From positions 35,721,969 to 35,785,968 of the forward strand of contig OW028584.1 of the NCBI GenBank assembly GCA_932294295.1: a stretch of 64,000 nucleotides of DNA, written 5' to 3'. The DNA is from Alitta virens. Taxonomy: Eukaryota; Annelida; Polychaeta; Phyllodocida; Nereididae. The notes beneath the pieces were generated by a model. It saw only the letters and a program-made list of their open reading frames with translations, did not search any database and was not told where the DNA came from. The position numbers were made by a program, and so were the translations under genes. Shown in pieces: positions 1-12,500 of this stretch; position 1 is the stretch's first letter, and the number at the start of each line of letters is the position of its first letter.

Positions 1-30
1 CATTACATAATTCTAGCCTGAAAACATAGG

Positions 31-184
31 GTGGTGGGTGGATGGATTTGGGCTTTACGTCCTGTATTTCTTCACCTGATGGGCTAATTAGGACCGGCAG
101 GGACCATGACAATGAGATGAAGGATGAAAGAGCCATCCAACATAGGCTCAACTGGTTGGAAGCCATGCACGCTAGGCCCCCCAC
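31..184 (-). repeat. tRNA-derived SINE, internally deleted copy
   Basis: This segment matches, in reverse orientation, the tRNA-unrelated body of the SINE copies at 18,396-18,590 and 23,738-23,928. It shares the stretches meaning 'gggctttacgtcctgtattt', 'gggctaattaggac' and 'gccatccaacataggctcaa'. Relative to those copies it lacks the segment with the B box and part of the A box, so it could not be transcribed by RNA polymerase III. The ends are approximate and I see no clear target-site duplication. Confidence 0.75.
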
Positions 185-361
185 CAATAATATATGTTAT
201 ATATAAGCTACCGGAACGAGCTTTTCATTTAATGTCACTGGTGTATCATCTGTTTCATTTCACATCAGCCTCCAAAGTCCTTAAGCAGTTAAGTGCAGAA
301 ACCTTGATATTTGGAGATTCCCTAAGTTTCTTTTTAACCTCTTTACGCACATAAACATATT

Positions 362-828
362 TTAAGTTTCACAAAACACTTCAATAAGCAATTGATTTTG
401 CCCATCCTGCACCTTAAGTTTACCCACAAGTTCAAGCAATTGTCTGGAATATTGTCTGACAGTCTCATTGGACTTCTGTACACGCTCATATAATACACTC
501 TTCAGTTGTGCATCAGTCCTTTTTCCCCAAAGTGATCCTGCAAAATGTTGAAAACATTTTCGACAGTGTCTTTCTGATCCTCTTCTGCAAATCTAGCTTC
601 TTCTCGTGCAACACCTTCTAAGTGGCCCAATATAAAATGTACTTGCTCATCTTTTGGCACAGTACTTAAAATTGATTTTACATCTTCAACCCGATCATCT
701 ACATTACTATTGTCTTTACCCGAAAATCTGTTAAGTTTCCTGGGCTGTGTCAAACGAACTGACATCTTCCGTGACAATTGTTGCTCCAGTTGGGTGACCT
801 TTGCCCGTAGATCTTCCAGTTCTGCCAT
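362..828 (-). pseudogene. Ty3/gypsy-type gag fragment, one internal stop
   Basis: A minus-strand reading frame starts MAELEDLRAKVTQLEQQLS (coiled-coil-like). It continues through a retrotransposon-gag-like segment containing LNRFSGKD, ILGHLEGVAREEA and LQDHFGEKG. A TGA at about 502 interrupts the frame. The same frame then continues with YYERVQKSNETVRQYSRQL, the classic gag pattern of an aromatic residue, Q, ET and Y before a leucine-rich stretch, and stops at 362. Total length is about 155 codons, far shorter than a full gag, with no zinc knuckle. It is unrelated at sequence level to the large gag at 56,034-59,435. I infer a decayed LTR-element fragment. Confidence 0.6.
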
Positions 829-1576
829 GTTGTCTATGGTACCACTACCCTAAAAAGCATGGGCTTTTTAAGCAAGTTAGGAATGATGACTCTCTAATAA
901 TAATGTATGTTTGGTAATGTTATGATATGTGAATGTTTGGTAATGTTATGATATATTACTGTATAAAGGTATAATGAATTATATGAATGTGTAGTGTAAA
1001 ATGTCACAATCATGCTTGTTTTGACTAGCTGAGCAGGTGCTCTTGTTGGGCTAGGTTTGACCTTTATGGTGACTCCTATTAAAGACAATAGGGCCAAGTA
1101 GTCAAAAGGGTTAATGGGAATAGTCACAACAAGGGGGTAAGACTATGGGGGTCAGCCAGAGGTCTGCATCCCTCTGGACAATGGTCAGTTGGCACCATTG
1201 TTCTACTCTTGGGTATTGTGTGCCTCTGAGCTGACCAAAGTTAATGTGTTTGAGAATGCTGGTGTGGGGCAAAAATCACTAGGGGAGGGTTAGAAAATGC
1301 CTGACAAAAAGCAACTGGGGAAGTTGTGGAAAGTGGAGATTGTGATTAAATGTGTTCAAACGTGTGCGTTATAATTGGCCAAGAGCCATGGACCCATTGT
1401 GGTGTGGTTGGAGAGATGGGAGGAGTTGATAAATTATTCTAGCTATAAATGAATAAACATCTGGGAAGAGAGGCATCTTTTAGTTCAGCCAATCGGACCA
1501 GTCTGACTTTGTTATACACTTTTATGGAACCATGAGATCTAGGACACTGGGTACAAACTGATCCCACTCCTGACAC
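829..1576 (-). other. Noncoding stretch, possible leader of the gag fragment with PBS-like end
   Basis: No convincing coding potential. On the minus strand the segment near 1,559-1,577 reads TTTGGTGTCAGGAGTGGG directly after a CA dinucleotide. That resembles the junction of a 5' LTR with a primer-binding site, and it sits about 740 bases before the gag fragment start. If this is right, the 52-bp array beyond 1,577 would lie inside the LTR. No second LTR is in the window to test this. Confidence 0.3.
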
Positions 1577-1676
1577 CAAATGTAACCAGTGAAAACACTA
1601 CTCGGTTATAGTTTGCAACATAACTTTTTTTATACCATCAGTGTGACAAGCGAAACAAAGGACAAAAAGGGCAATG

Positions 1677-2802
1677 GTACTGACAATCGCCTCTTATCAT
1701 CTTCCATCATAAATCTTCTTATCTCTTGGTACTGACAATCGCCTCTTATCATCTTCCATCATAAATCTTCTTATATCTTGGTACTGACAATTGTCTTTTA
1801 TCATCTTCCTTCATAAATCTTCTTATCTCTTGGTACTGACAATTGCCTCTTATCATCTTCCATCATAAATCTTCTTATATCTTGGTACTAACCATTGTCT
1901 CTTATCAATCTTCCATCATAAATCTTCTTATCTCTTGGTACTGACAAACGCCTCTTATCATCTTCCATCATAAATCTTCTTATCTCTTGGTACTGACAAT
2001 TGTCTCTTATCATCTTCCATCATAAATCTTCTTATATCTTGGTACTGACCATTGTCTCTTATCAATCTTCCATCATAAATCTTCTTATATCTTGGTACTG
2101 ACAAACCCTTCTTATAATCTTCCATCATAAATATTCTGATCTCTTGGTACTGACAATTGCCTCTTATCATCTTCCATCATAAATCTTCTTATCTCTTGGT
2201 ACTGACAATTGTCTCTTATCATCTTCCATCATAAATCTTCTTATATCTTGGTACTGACAAACGCCTCTTATCATCTTCCATCATAAATCTTCTTATCTCT
2301 TGGTACTGACAATTGTCTCTTATCATCTTCCATCATAAATCTTCTTATATCTTGGTACTGACAAACGCCTCTTATCATCTTCCATCATAAATCTTCTTAT
2401 ATCTTGGTACTGACCATTGTCTCTTATCAATCTTCCATCATAAATCTTCTTATCTCTTGGTACTGACAAACGCCTTTATCATCTTCCATCATAAATCTTC
2501 TTATCTCTTGGTACTGACAATTGTCTCTTATCATCTTCCATCATAAATCTTCTTATATCTTGGTACTGACAAACGCCTCTTATCATCTTCCATCATAAAT
2601 CTTGGTACTGACAATCGCCTCTTATCATCTTCCATCATAAATCTTCTTATATCTTGGTACTGACAATTGTCTCTTATCAATCTTCCATCATAAATCTTCT
2701 TATCTCTTGGTACTGACAATTGTCTCTTATCAATCTTCCATCATAAATCTTCTTATCTCTTGGTACTGACAATTGTCTCTTATCAATCTTCCATCATAAA
2801 TC
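1677..2802. repeat. 52-bp tandem repeat array, about 21 copies
   Basis: The unit begins tactgacaatcgcctcttat and contains catcttccatcataaatctt; the period is 52 bp. Copies differ by a few substitutions (acaatcgc, acaattgt, acaaacgc, accattgt variants) and occasional 1-bp indels such as 'atcaatctt'. One copy near 2,597 has lost about 13 bp. Short minus-strand frames that read through (RFMMEDDKR, KKIYDGR) are a by-product of the repeat. Confidence 0.95.
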
Positions 2803-2805
2803 CAA

Positions 2806-4100
2806 TTCAATTGCAATGCGAACGAATGTGTGTTGAATGGTTGCGATGCCGCAATGGAAGCATTTGCAATGCAGTAATGAGACAGGTTGCTAAGAGGAAA
2901 AAATATGCACAGTGTTTGCAATGGAGCAGCAGAAATGTGGGCTGAATAAGAAAAGAGGCAGGTATAAAGTGAAGTAGTAATAGTATAGCTGTATCTAAAT
3001 GGAGTATAGTTATATATATATAGTTGACATCCTTCTAAACATCTTCATTTATGTAATGTAAAATAAATATGCCGTTGTCATTCACTAATAATGATTTACT
3101 TGGATCTCTCGGAAAACCAGGAGGGCACTCGATAGCGATACTATTAATGTGTCTTAGAGTGTTCCTCCTGGCCTCTCATACACTGTATTAGATTATATTG
3201 ATTGTTTAACTTTATTATATTATTGTCACCTGTATGAAGGCAAATAAATTCGTCTTGAGTCTTGATTCTTATAAATATAAAATGATAACAGGGATATTAA
3301 AGCTCCACTGTCTGTCAAAATTACTATTTTGTCAATGAGTAGTGTGACATCATCATGGTTTGTTTAGATATGGAGTTTTGATGTTAGGTAATAGTATTAA
3401 GAAGTCAATTATTTTTTTCTTTTTGCAAGTGTTAATATAGCTAAGTAAAGGTTTGATACATATATGGATTATTTGAAATAATGGCAAGTGATTAGGTCCA
3501 AACACATGGCAATTAGATATATGTAGAGAAAAATGGCAGTCATAAATATGATTAGAAAAAGTTGTAAGCAACATGGAGGATGAAGTAGCTGTGAAATAGA
3601 GAGAGAAAAAAGTAGTATTAGTAGTTAACTGTGGAAGCCAACTGGACCGGGGGTCAGAAACGTTGAAACACTTTTATATGCATGCATGTTTTGCTTTCTT
3701 GTGATGAGAAATTTTACTTCTCACTGGTTGCTTTGAGAAACCCCCTGGGAATTGCTGGTAGTACACAATCTGAACAATAGTTGGACACAAATATGGCGAC
3801 CATCTGTGCATTGCAGCTCACCTGCAATTATTTCCAAGGCTGAAATTATCATAATCATGGACTTACTGAGCTCGCCACCTAGCAGAATTTGCACCTGAAG
3901 TCTTATACTTGTCATGCAGGTAAGAAAATATCATCGACACTGATGGTAACCAGGTGAATACGGTATTTTTTCAGGCAGGAAATTAGCATTGTTTGTTGAT
4001 CATGATCTTGCAAGTTGTGGGTCTTACGAATCAATGGTTTGGGTTGGCATTTCCATGATGATGTATGAGAAGTATCCAGGAATATATGATTTCCTTAAAA
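2806..4100. other. Intergenic, no gene seen
   Basis: AT-rich DNA without a recognisable coding region. Around 3,110-3,180 there is an imperfect inverted repeat (gaaaaccaggagggcactc facing agagtgttcctcctggcctc). At 3,240-3,265 there is 'aaataaattcgtcttgagtc', which may be the 3' end of a retroelement. Confidence 0.4.
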
Positions 4101-4320
4101 ACGCCATGCACGTGGGCATGTGCACTTTTCTCTGCATGTGCATGTAATGGTGCACATGCAGGTAAAGATGCCTGCATGTGCATTTAAAGGTGCACATGCA
4201 GGTAGAGATATATGCAAAAGTGCATGCACATGCATTCATGTGCATTTAAACGTGCATGTGCAATGAAGTGTAAGCCAAAAGTGCATGTGCATGCTATGAG
4301 TGAACATGCACTAGAAGGAA
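4101..4320. repeat. Degenerate TGCATG/GTGCAC-rich repeat
   Basis: Repeated motifs of the type tgcatgtgcat, gtgcacatgcaggta and gcatgtgcatttaaa alternate purine and pyrimidine for about 200 bp and are largely self-complementary. A related tract occurs at 7,415-7,560. No protein is implied. Confidence 0.7.
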
Positions 4321-7300
4321 GCAGACCCACACTATTTCTTTGGAATGTACATGCTATGAGTGGACGCTAAACAGGGGAGCCCCAACAATCTTGTATATCT
4401 CCCCAGCCCCCACCCAACAATTTTATATCTCCCCAACAATTGTTATGTACACAGTGCGGCGGGTGTAAGCAGTTATCTACGGTGTGTGACAAACAGTGTA
4501 GGTCGGTGGGCCAATGCAACATCGGACAATCATGTGTTTAGGCCTACTTGGCTGGGGGGGGGGGGGGGGGGGGGGTCCAGTTATGGCATATATGAGATTT
4601 CTGGTGCCTTTCACTCAGCATCAATAGGGGGCATGGCAGGCAGGTTGCTAATTTTGTATTTAAAGCTGAACTAGTGTTGTCAAGGTAAATTTTAACGAGA
4701 CACATGTCTAAATAAGGTGAGGTTCAATCGCGAGCAGGCAAGTTGACTGGGAGTAGGTCAAAACGGCTACCATAAGATGCCAATTAGCCAATAACTGTAG
4801 TAAGTTTATGATTTACGCATGGTGGTGCTTCATATGAAAACTACAATTACCAGGACAGCCACCTAGATATTCTTAAAGGCCATTGAATGTATTGATGACC
4901 AGCCTGCAGCGTTATATTTCCATAATAAGCCATGTCCCAATATTTGCAGATACATATATAATTTTATTGAAAAGATATGATCATCATTGATACTTTGTCA
5001 AACACAATGAGTTGTAACTGATGGGGACCTTTTGACTCTCTTGTGGCCTTAGAAGGCTGTAAGAGAGATCATAACCCTCAGTAAATACAACAAACATATA
5101 GCAACACCAAAAACAATGTTTATTGAAGACATTATCGATCATTAATACATTATTGTTTAAACTTAATGTTGAACCAACCATTGTACTACCAGCCCCATCT
5201 AGGAACTACTTTTCTAATGAAAAATCTGACAAGCCCAGTTCTATTTTAGAAATAGGTTACCACAGCAGTGACTGGCGATTTTTATGCTCTATTATAGTAC
5301 CTGAAGATTAAAATTTATGAACAAAATAGTGCGACCTTTGATCGATTTTTCAGAAAAACTATGAATAGTCAGATACTGTCAATTTTAAATTCTGTTATAA
5401 ACTGGTGCATCAGAATCTTCCCAAGTTACTTTTCTCAAATTGTGTTTCCCAGGCTACGTAATAACATGAGAAATAATTAAGCGTAAGTGACCCCTTTCAT
5501 TAAAAATTGAACATCAAAATCCTCTATAATTAACACAACTGACAAGAATGATAGACACAAGCACTAATAACAGACAAAATCCATTCACCCAGGCTGCCTA
5601 CTACAGTGATTCTTCACTAGAACAGAGGCCTTTATCAAGGAAGCAGCCATCTATAGTTAATGATAGTTTGCCTGAAGCAGTCATGTGTTGGCTGGTGGAA
5701 GTGTCTGCAGACTTCAGATTTTGTGTCTGACAAGTTGTTGACCTAAAAAATAAAATCACAAAAACATGACATCTCACATGCTCATCATGGGATTACGCAT
5801 TTGTTAAGTGCAAAATATATATACCAGGTGATCCAACAAACAGTTTCGGTTGTATGGATGAGGGTCATAAAATATTCTAATTGTTACTGTGTCACACACT
5901 TAAAAAGACAATTCAAGTGCATTTGCATAGATTTACTACTAGTTTACTTATCTAACTACACAAATATAAATGTCAAGCATAACAGCAGCAAGTGTATAAA
6001 GTTTACAGTCAAGTTTTCCAGTCAGTAGTTGAAGCATTACAATTCATTCTACATAATATTTCATGATACTTGAGTAATCTTTGCGCGTCCATGATTTGTC
6101 ATTCTCATCACATGATTTTATTTTTATTAAACATTATTCTAAATTAAGACATTGCCTGGAGGACAAAATTTTTTGTAAAATTAACCAGTCTGGCCTAAGC
6201 AATGAAAAGCTGAGCTGAGCCCTTGGTTTAGTGTATCTTGTGACTTCAAACAGTAAAAGCATTCTTTCAATTAAAGCAGTTCAGCTGTTTTTTTTAATGA
6301 AGTTTAAAAACTACCTCCATTCTGCCATCCTAGCCAGAACTGCAGCGGCTGAGACTGTGACACAGGTTTAAATGTTTTGAAAAATCTGCAAAACACAAAA
6401 TAACAACATAAAATTCATGTACAAATCTGCACCATAATTGACAAGAGGGCAGTATATGTACAGCCAACTGTACCTACACAACAGCAGCAAGATGTAATAA
6501 ATAAGTGCTTGCCACTGAAACTCTTGTTTTCCAATTGATTACTGTCGAAATTTGTGAATTCGCAATACATTCAATTCGAAGTCTAATATTAAATTACAGA
6601 AAAACTTTTTTTAAGCATAACATACCAGGGGAAGCATAAGCAGAGGAAGGCTCTTCAGGGTGACTTTTCTTTCTGTTTGCAAAACAGGTTAGCCCGCTGG
6701 TTTGGAACTTCATCCATCACCATCACCTGAAATTATATGGAAATCTGTCTCACCATATATATGCAAGGATAAATGGCACCTTAATTGTATTCATTACTTA
6801 AATATCCAAATAAGGTATTGTAATCACTGATCCCATGTACAATATGATCTAGCTGTATTTTCGGCCATGGATGTTAGTGATATTTATTATATATTTTATT
6901 TTAAACTGCTTGTTTATTGTATTTGACAATTAAATCAAATTTGACCCTTATTATTACTGTCAATAAAATATGTACTACTATTACCATTATTATCTCGAAA
7001 ACAGTTACAAAACCAACCCCGGTAGCAAATCATTACACCAATTAAGTTTATTAGGCCTAGCTAGTGTGGGGTAAACAAGTTTGTTACATATAAAATAGCT
7101 TTATAGGCCTCACCCCATTTGTAAACTTTTGATCTGAATGAGGTTTTGTGAAACTTACATTTCCAGAGGGCGCTGGAGTAGATTCGTCTGCCCCCTGGTG
7201 GATATTATATACATTCTTCAGATTCTCGTGCAAATTTCGATGGGATTTATCTTGAACAGCGGCAAACTTTTTTTAACTCCTGATTAACGCAATAAAAGGG

Positions 7301-7410
7301 GTTGATCTTCGCTGGAGTGCATCATGGTAAATTCTATATCATATATGCAATCCCAAAGTGTAACTAAAAAAGCTGGTGATGTTTTAAGCAAATGTAGTTG
7401 ACATTCCAGG
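4321..7410. other. Intergenic, no gene seen; contains a poly-G run
   Basis: No coding region or mobile element that I can recognise. A run of about 23 G lies at 4,553-4,575. The rest is AT-rich single-copy-looking DNA. Confidence 0.4.
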
Positions 7411-7560
7411 CATAACTGCACATGCAGGTCTGAGGTGCACTTGCATATGCAATGGTAATTGCACATGTCATTGGCGGCTGCATATATGCCAATTGTGGCT
7501 GCATGTGCCAATGTTAGTTGCATATTCCATTCCAGTGGCATATGCGCATGTGCATGCTGT
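7411..7560. repeat. Second TGCATG/GTGCA-rich tract
   Basis: Repeats of the type catgcaggtctgaggtgcac, tgcatatgcaatggtaattg and gcacatgtcattggcggctg share sequence character with 4,101-4,320. This suggests a dispersed low-complexity family. Confidence 0.6.
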
Positions 7561-8607
7561 TTTTTTAGGAAATCATATCTTACTGAAAGTATCGAGCAAC
7601 CCTCCTCAATCTGAGTTCCAGCATTAAAGCAGGAGATATCAGGAACAGGAGTTTAAATTTTCTCGAAAAAAAACAACATTAGAAAACTAACCCAGTGAAA
7701 TTTCCGTCGTGAATAAACTATGTGAATTACCAAACAGATCCCTACCACTAAGGACGTAAAGAGGAAAATGAAAAACTCAGAACTTCCTATGAACTACAGT
7801 ATTAATTGTGTAATAAGATAATTCTATATTTAAAAAGGCACAATTATGTAAAAAATCTTTTTATAAAATGTTAGCTCAGTATGATGTATGACAATAAAAA
7901 TAAGGTGGCGCAATATACACAAACAGCATTTATTATCAAATTCAGTATAATTTAATGAAATATCAATGAGAACATATACGCCAACAATATCTATCTTTAA
8001 CTCCAATATATATATATATGTTTATGAAATACACTTTGATTAAAGGTATACTTGTCACTGTTTATCATACTCTTATACAGTCTCACACATCTTTTGTTAA
8101 CACGGTCAATTTCATAATTAAATTTCAACCAAAAGTTTTTTTTTAAACTTTTAGTGCAATTTCATGAAATGCAGGCTCGGCACAATGTATGCCAACAACA
8201 ATTATTTTCAACTTCAAGAATTGTACGTAAGCATAATACAATAGTAGTCATAGTAAAATGTTCATATTAAAGTGCAAGTGTAAACAGTACAATATTTACA
8301 AGTCTTCTAAATAACACCCCAAACCCAACAAGGATTTACAAGTCACTAAACATATAGCAATTAATTAACATCAACAGTAGGTTCTTAAAAGAAACATACA
8401 TGAATAAATTTTCAGCTGTAGTTACTTTTGTAAAGATATTTGTCAGAGACAATCATTTAAGAGACCTGGTAAGCCATGATAATTAAGCTTAAGAAAATCT
8501 CACTTCAGTTGCTAGGTTTATTAAAATGTGATGAACTTTGAAAAAAGATTCAATAATAATTGGAAAAATAAACATTTTATGATGATTCATCTTCAGTATT
8601 TTCAATT
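7561..8607 (-). other. 3' flank of the methyltransferase gene, with a partial copy of its last exon end
   Basis: Noncoding. A poly(A) signal AATAAA (minus strand, about 8,517-8,522) lies roughly 90 bases after the stop codon at 8,608. At 8,158-8,192 a short stretch (caatttcatgaaatgcag... cacaat.tatgcc) closely matches the end of exon 8 at 8,612-8,650, an old partial duplication of the gene's tail. Confidence 0.45.
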
Positions 8608-8834
8608 TCAGTACAATTTCATGAAATGCAGATAAGCACAATACATGCCAAAGACATAGTCTTGGGGACAAGCAGTGACCTGTTGTTCAACTCTTGTGAA
8701 TAGCTCATCAATAATCTTTTTCTTCTCCTCCTCTGACCTCAGGTCTGTTAAGCTGTGAAGAAAGAAGGGTTCGGCCCAGATTCTGAATGGATTTGCGTAT
8801 CTCTTGGCATATTCTTGTCTTGTGTTGATATCAT
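8608..8834 (-). CDS. SABATH methyltransferase exon 8 (C-terminus)
   Basis: Acceptor gaattcacag, 227 nt to the TGA stop. It encodes the C-terminal helices (FRIWAEPFFLHSL, then IIDELFTRVEQQV) typical of the family's ending with a dimer of amphipathic helices. It lies 6.2 kb from exon 7, across an intron full of transposons. Confidence 0.85.
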
Positions 8835-9502
8835 CTGTGAATTCAAAAATCATAGAATTTTTCATTATTCTGTAACCTTCAGCTTCCTAACAGCCCGACA
8901 GCCACAAAGACAGCTAGACAGACAGAATGATGTTTTCATCATCACATTGAACATTACAATTATCACAGTATATCTACAACTACACATTACACATCACTAT
9001 AGTGGCCGAGGAGTACACTTCGTGGTTTTGTGGGGAGACATACATCCTTCTCACCACGACATTCCCACTTTCGCACCACGACAGTCCCGATTTCGCACCA
9101 CGAAAGTACCAATTTTCATCCCAAGAAAGTACCAACTTTCGCCTAAAAAAAAACTACCAATTTTCGTACCAGGATCTTAGATCTGCAAAGAACAATGCAG
9201 TAGTTGCAATATTAACGGAGTTAACAACAATAGACAACGGGCGAGTGGGGCGGGCCGGCAGGTGCCCAAGTCTCTTCTCATGCGGTGTATAGGTGCAATT
9301 ATCTATGGATGAATTTTTATCTAGAATAATGGTTTATACCTTTTAGAAATTTATTTTCTAAAGCTCTTAGTTGTTTTGATATCTGTCTATATTTCTATAG
9401 CTTTTAATTTGTATGCAATCTTGAATTGAAAAAGACACAGAAGCCTACTAATCTTGTAAGTTATAAAAATCGCGTTTTACATTGGAGGAGGAGGAGGAGG
9501 AT

Positions 9503-9536
<34 letters not shown>

Positions 9537-12500
9537 GAGGGGAGGAGGAGGAGGAGGAGGAGTTACTCATGCATACCTGTGTGTAGTTAATTGAATAAGC
9601 CTTCACTCTCGTGGTGCAAAACATACACTGTCAGGGATTGACACTTTAATAGCTCTTTCGTGGTACGACACACACTATTTCTGAACTTCAAAACAATAAA
9701 GCTACAGGTGATGACCAAATTTCAACAAAACTTCTAAAATGTAATGTGAAATTATTTAGTGAATTATTAACTCATTTAGTAAACTCAATAATTGAGACAC
9801 AAGAATATCCAGAGTGTTTGAAATTAGGCAAAGTTATCCCAATTCACAAAAAAGGTAGCAAACAGGATCCCTCCAATTACAGGCCCATTAGCTTGCTGAG
9901 TATACTAAATAAAATCATTGAGAAGGTTTTGTACAAAAGGTTGTACAAGTATTTCGAGAAGTATCAAATATTATATCAGTATCAGTTTGGATTTAGAAAT
10001 AACTACTCAACCACGTTAGCATTAATGGAAATAGTAGACCAACTCAGATATCAAAAGGAAAATAAGAACATCACAATAGGAATATATCTTGATCTAACTA
10101 AGGCATTTGATGTAGTAAACCACTCGATACTCCTCAATAAACTAGAATCATATGGTGTGCGAGGCCCGGCAAATTCCTTGATCAAGTCCTATCTGAATAA
10201 TAGAAAACAATATACCCAAGTTAACTCTTTGAAATCTAATACCAAGACAATAGATTGTGGCGTTCCACAAGGTTCGGTCCTGGGACCATTATTTTTCCTA
10301 ATTTACCTTAATGACATCCAAGACTGTACCAAGGCTCCAATGCGACTTTTTGCTGATGATACCAATATTTTCATTTCATGTAAAGATCCTGTTCATTTAA
10401 GAAATCGAGCTGAACAATGTTTGAAAGATATTAAGGCTTGGCTCAACTCAAATAGACTAATATTAAGTGAAGAAAAAACACAATATAGTATATTCATGCC
10501 ATGCAAAAGAAAGGTCCCAAACAATTTGAACGAAATTCATATAGATAATAAAATAATACATCGCACAAAAAGCTGCAAATACCTTGGTGCAATCCTTGAT
10601 GATAAGATAAGCTTTGATGACCATATTTTACAGTTAAGCAAAGATTTAACTAAAGTTATATATTCTTTTAGAGTCATCAAAGATTGGGTTCCAACTAGTG
10701 AAAAAATGAAACTGTACTATGCTTATTTCCACACTAAGGTCCAATATGGCATAGAAGTCTACGGCACAGCGACAAAGAAGTATATCAATAGAATCGAAAT
10801 ACTCCAACATAAAGCCATTAAAGCATTGTTCAACTTAGAACCTCTAACATCATCAAGACTTCTTTCAGAACATTATAAACTATTAAGCATTAAAGATCTG
10901 TACTCACTCAAGATAGCAAACTTTGTCCACAGACAACAAAATAATTCCCTGCCCAGTATTTTCTCTACTTATTTTCGTAAAGTAGCTAATGAAAACTATC
11001 CAAACACCAGAAGCAGAAACAAGTTACTTGTCCCTAAGTCTAAAACTGAAAATGAAATGAAGATGGTAAAACATGCTGGTGCAAAGATCTGGAACAAACT
11101 AACTGATGAGTTGGGTGGTAATTTAGAAAACATGAATTCAAATTTATTTGTCAAAAAAGCCAAACTGTATTATCTCACAAAATATACTGGTATATAGGGG
11201 ATTATATGGTGTGTATTTGTGTTATTATGTTGTAGACTTCTATTTGAGAATAATGATGCTTTTCATACATCTCTTTACTGTATAATGTGTAACTAGTTTC
11301 TTTTGTAAAATTTCCTTTGTAACAATACTGCATTTGCATTGTAACTGTTCTTGTGGCGCCAGTTATATAAGCCTTGGCTTCCCTGGTAGCCCTGCATACT
11401 TTTGCTAAATAAAGATCCATCCATCCATCCACTGTCGGGGAGCGAAGGTTTGTCTCGGTGCGAAGGTTTGTCGTGGTGCGAAGGTTTGTCGTGGTGCGAA
11501 AGTACCTATTATCACGGGGGCGAAACCTTTGCACCAGAAAGTTTTCTCCTCAGCCACCATACATCACACGCACAGCTACAGTTAGTTTCATAAAATATGT
11601 TTCACTTTAGATGGTTGTTATAAACTACTACTATAACTGGCTGAAGCTAACTATAACTGGCTGAAGCTAGCTACTTCTGACTACTTCTGGCTAGTAGTTG
11701 GGTGACAACCTAGTGGTACCCCCTGACAAGTTCACTGACAAATTTCATAATAACACTGAATTATCTGAAATCTTGGAATTATGAAATCTACTTAATACAC
11801 TTAGCTGACTAAAAAAATCTTTACAAATGGAGGTAATTCTCAACTTATGCACCAGATTGTAAAAGTCCATGTCATTAATGACTCCAATATAATGACATTT
11901 CCAAGTCCAAGCTGCTCATCTCCAAGTAAACAGCATAAAGTCAGAGTGACTTGAATGTGCAGACTTTCAACTGAGTCTCATCTCAGCTTGAAGCAAGTCA
12001 AGTTCTCCCAGTTCCAAAGTGGGTAGAGTCCAAAGTGCAGTATGCACAATATGTTCAGAGTCCAAAGTGTACAGTAAATAACACAAGAGTAGATTTGCTT
12101 CCTCAGCTGGCAAAATGAAAACTGATCTTTTTTTTGAGCACAGGGTATATGTATTAAAGTACAATTCATGAAGTTTTCCCCCCAGCAGGGCTGAGAGGGA
12201 ATTATCAACCAATCACAACACAGTAAACTCTACATTCCATGGGGTGATACCTCCCCCAAACAGGGCTGCTACCAGCATCTTTCTGCCAATTCTGGCAGGG
12301 ATTAGTGAAACTGAGACAATGGAGCAAAAGTGGACCCCCTGCAGTGCCCTGCATTGTGCTGAGGCTATTTATAGCTCAAGTCACAATGGGCTATTGTACT
12401 GAGTGTCAACTTTGGCTTGGTTAGCAGTTTTTGGAGGGAAAGTTTTGGAGGGAAAATTAGTAAGCTCCTCCCACAATTCAGGACTTAACAGTGAGGCATT

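Larger units (their letters stand above)
8991..11568. mobile_element. TIR DNA-transposon-like element with probable 8-bp target duplication, containing a LINE
   Basis: The left end (8,999-9,013) reads atagtggccgaggag and the right end (11,546-11,560), reverse-complemented, reads atggtggctgaggag: 13 of 15 positions match. They are flanked by acatcact (8,991-8,998) and acatcaca (11,561-11,568), 7 of 8 identical. Inside both ends are repeated motifs of the type ttcgcaccacgaaagtacc / gtcgtggtgcgaaagtacc in opposite orientation. An 8-bp duplication suits hAT-like elements, but no transposase is present. The GGA repeat and the LINE at about 9,653-11,431 lie inside. It sits in the last intron of the methyltransferase gene. 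Confidence 0.55.

Noticed and set aside
1677..2802. CRISPR-like array or repeat protein
   Set aside because: Units are contiguous with no unique spacers, and minus-strand peptides change frame between units; it is a satellite.
8755..9292. Plus-strand frames near 9 kb
   Set aside because: Partly antisense to methyltransferase exon 8, partly repeats of the TIR element.
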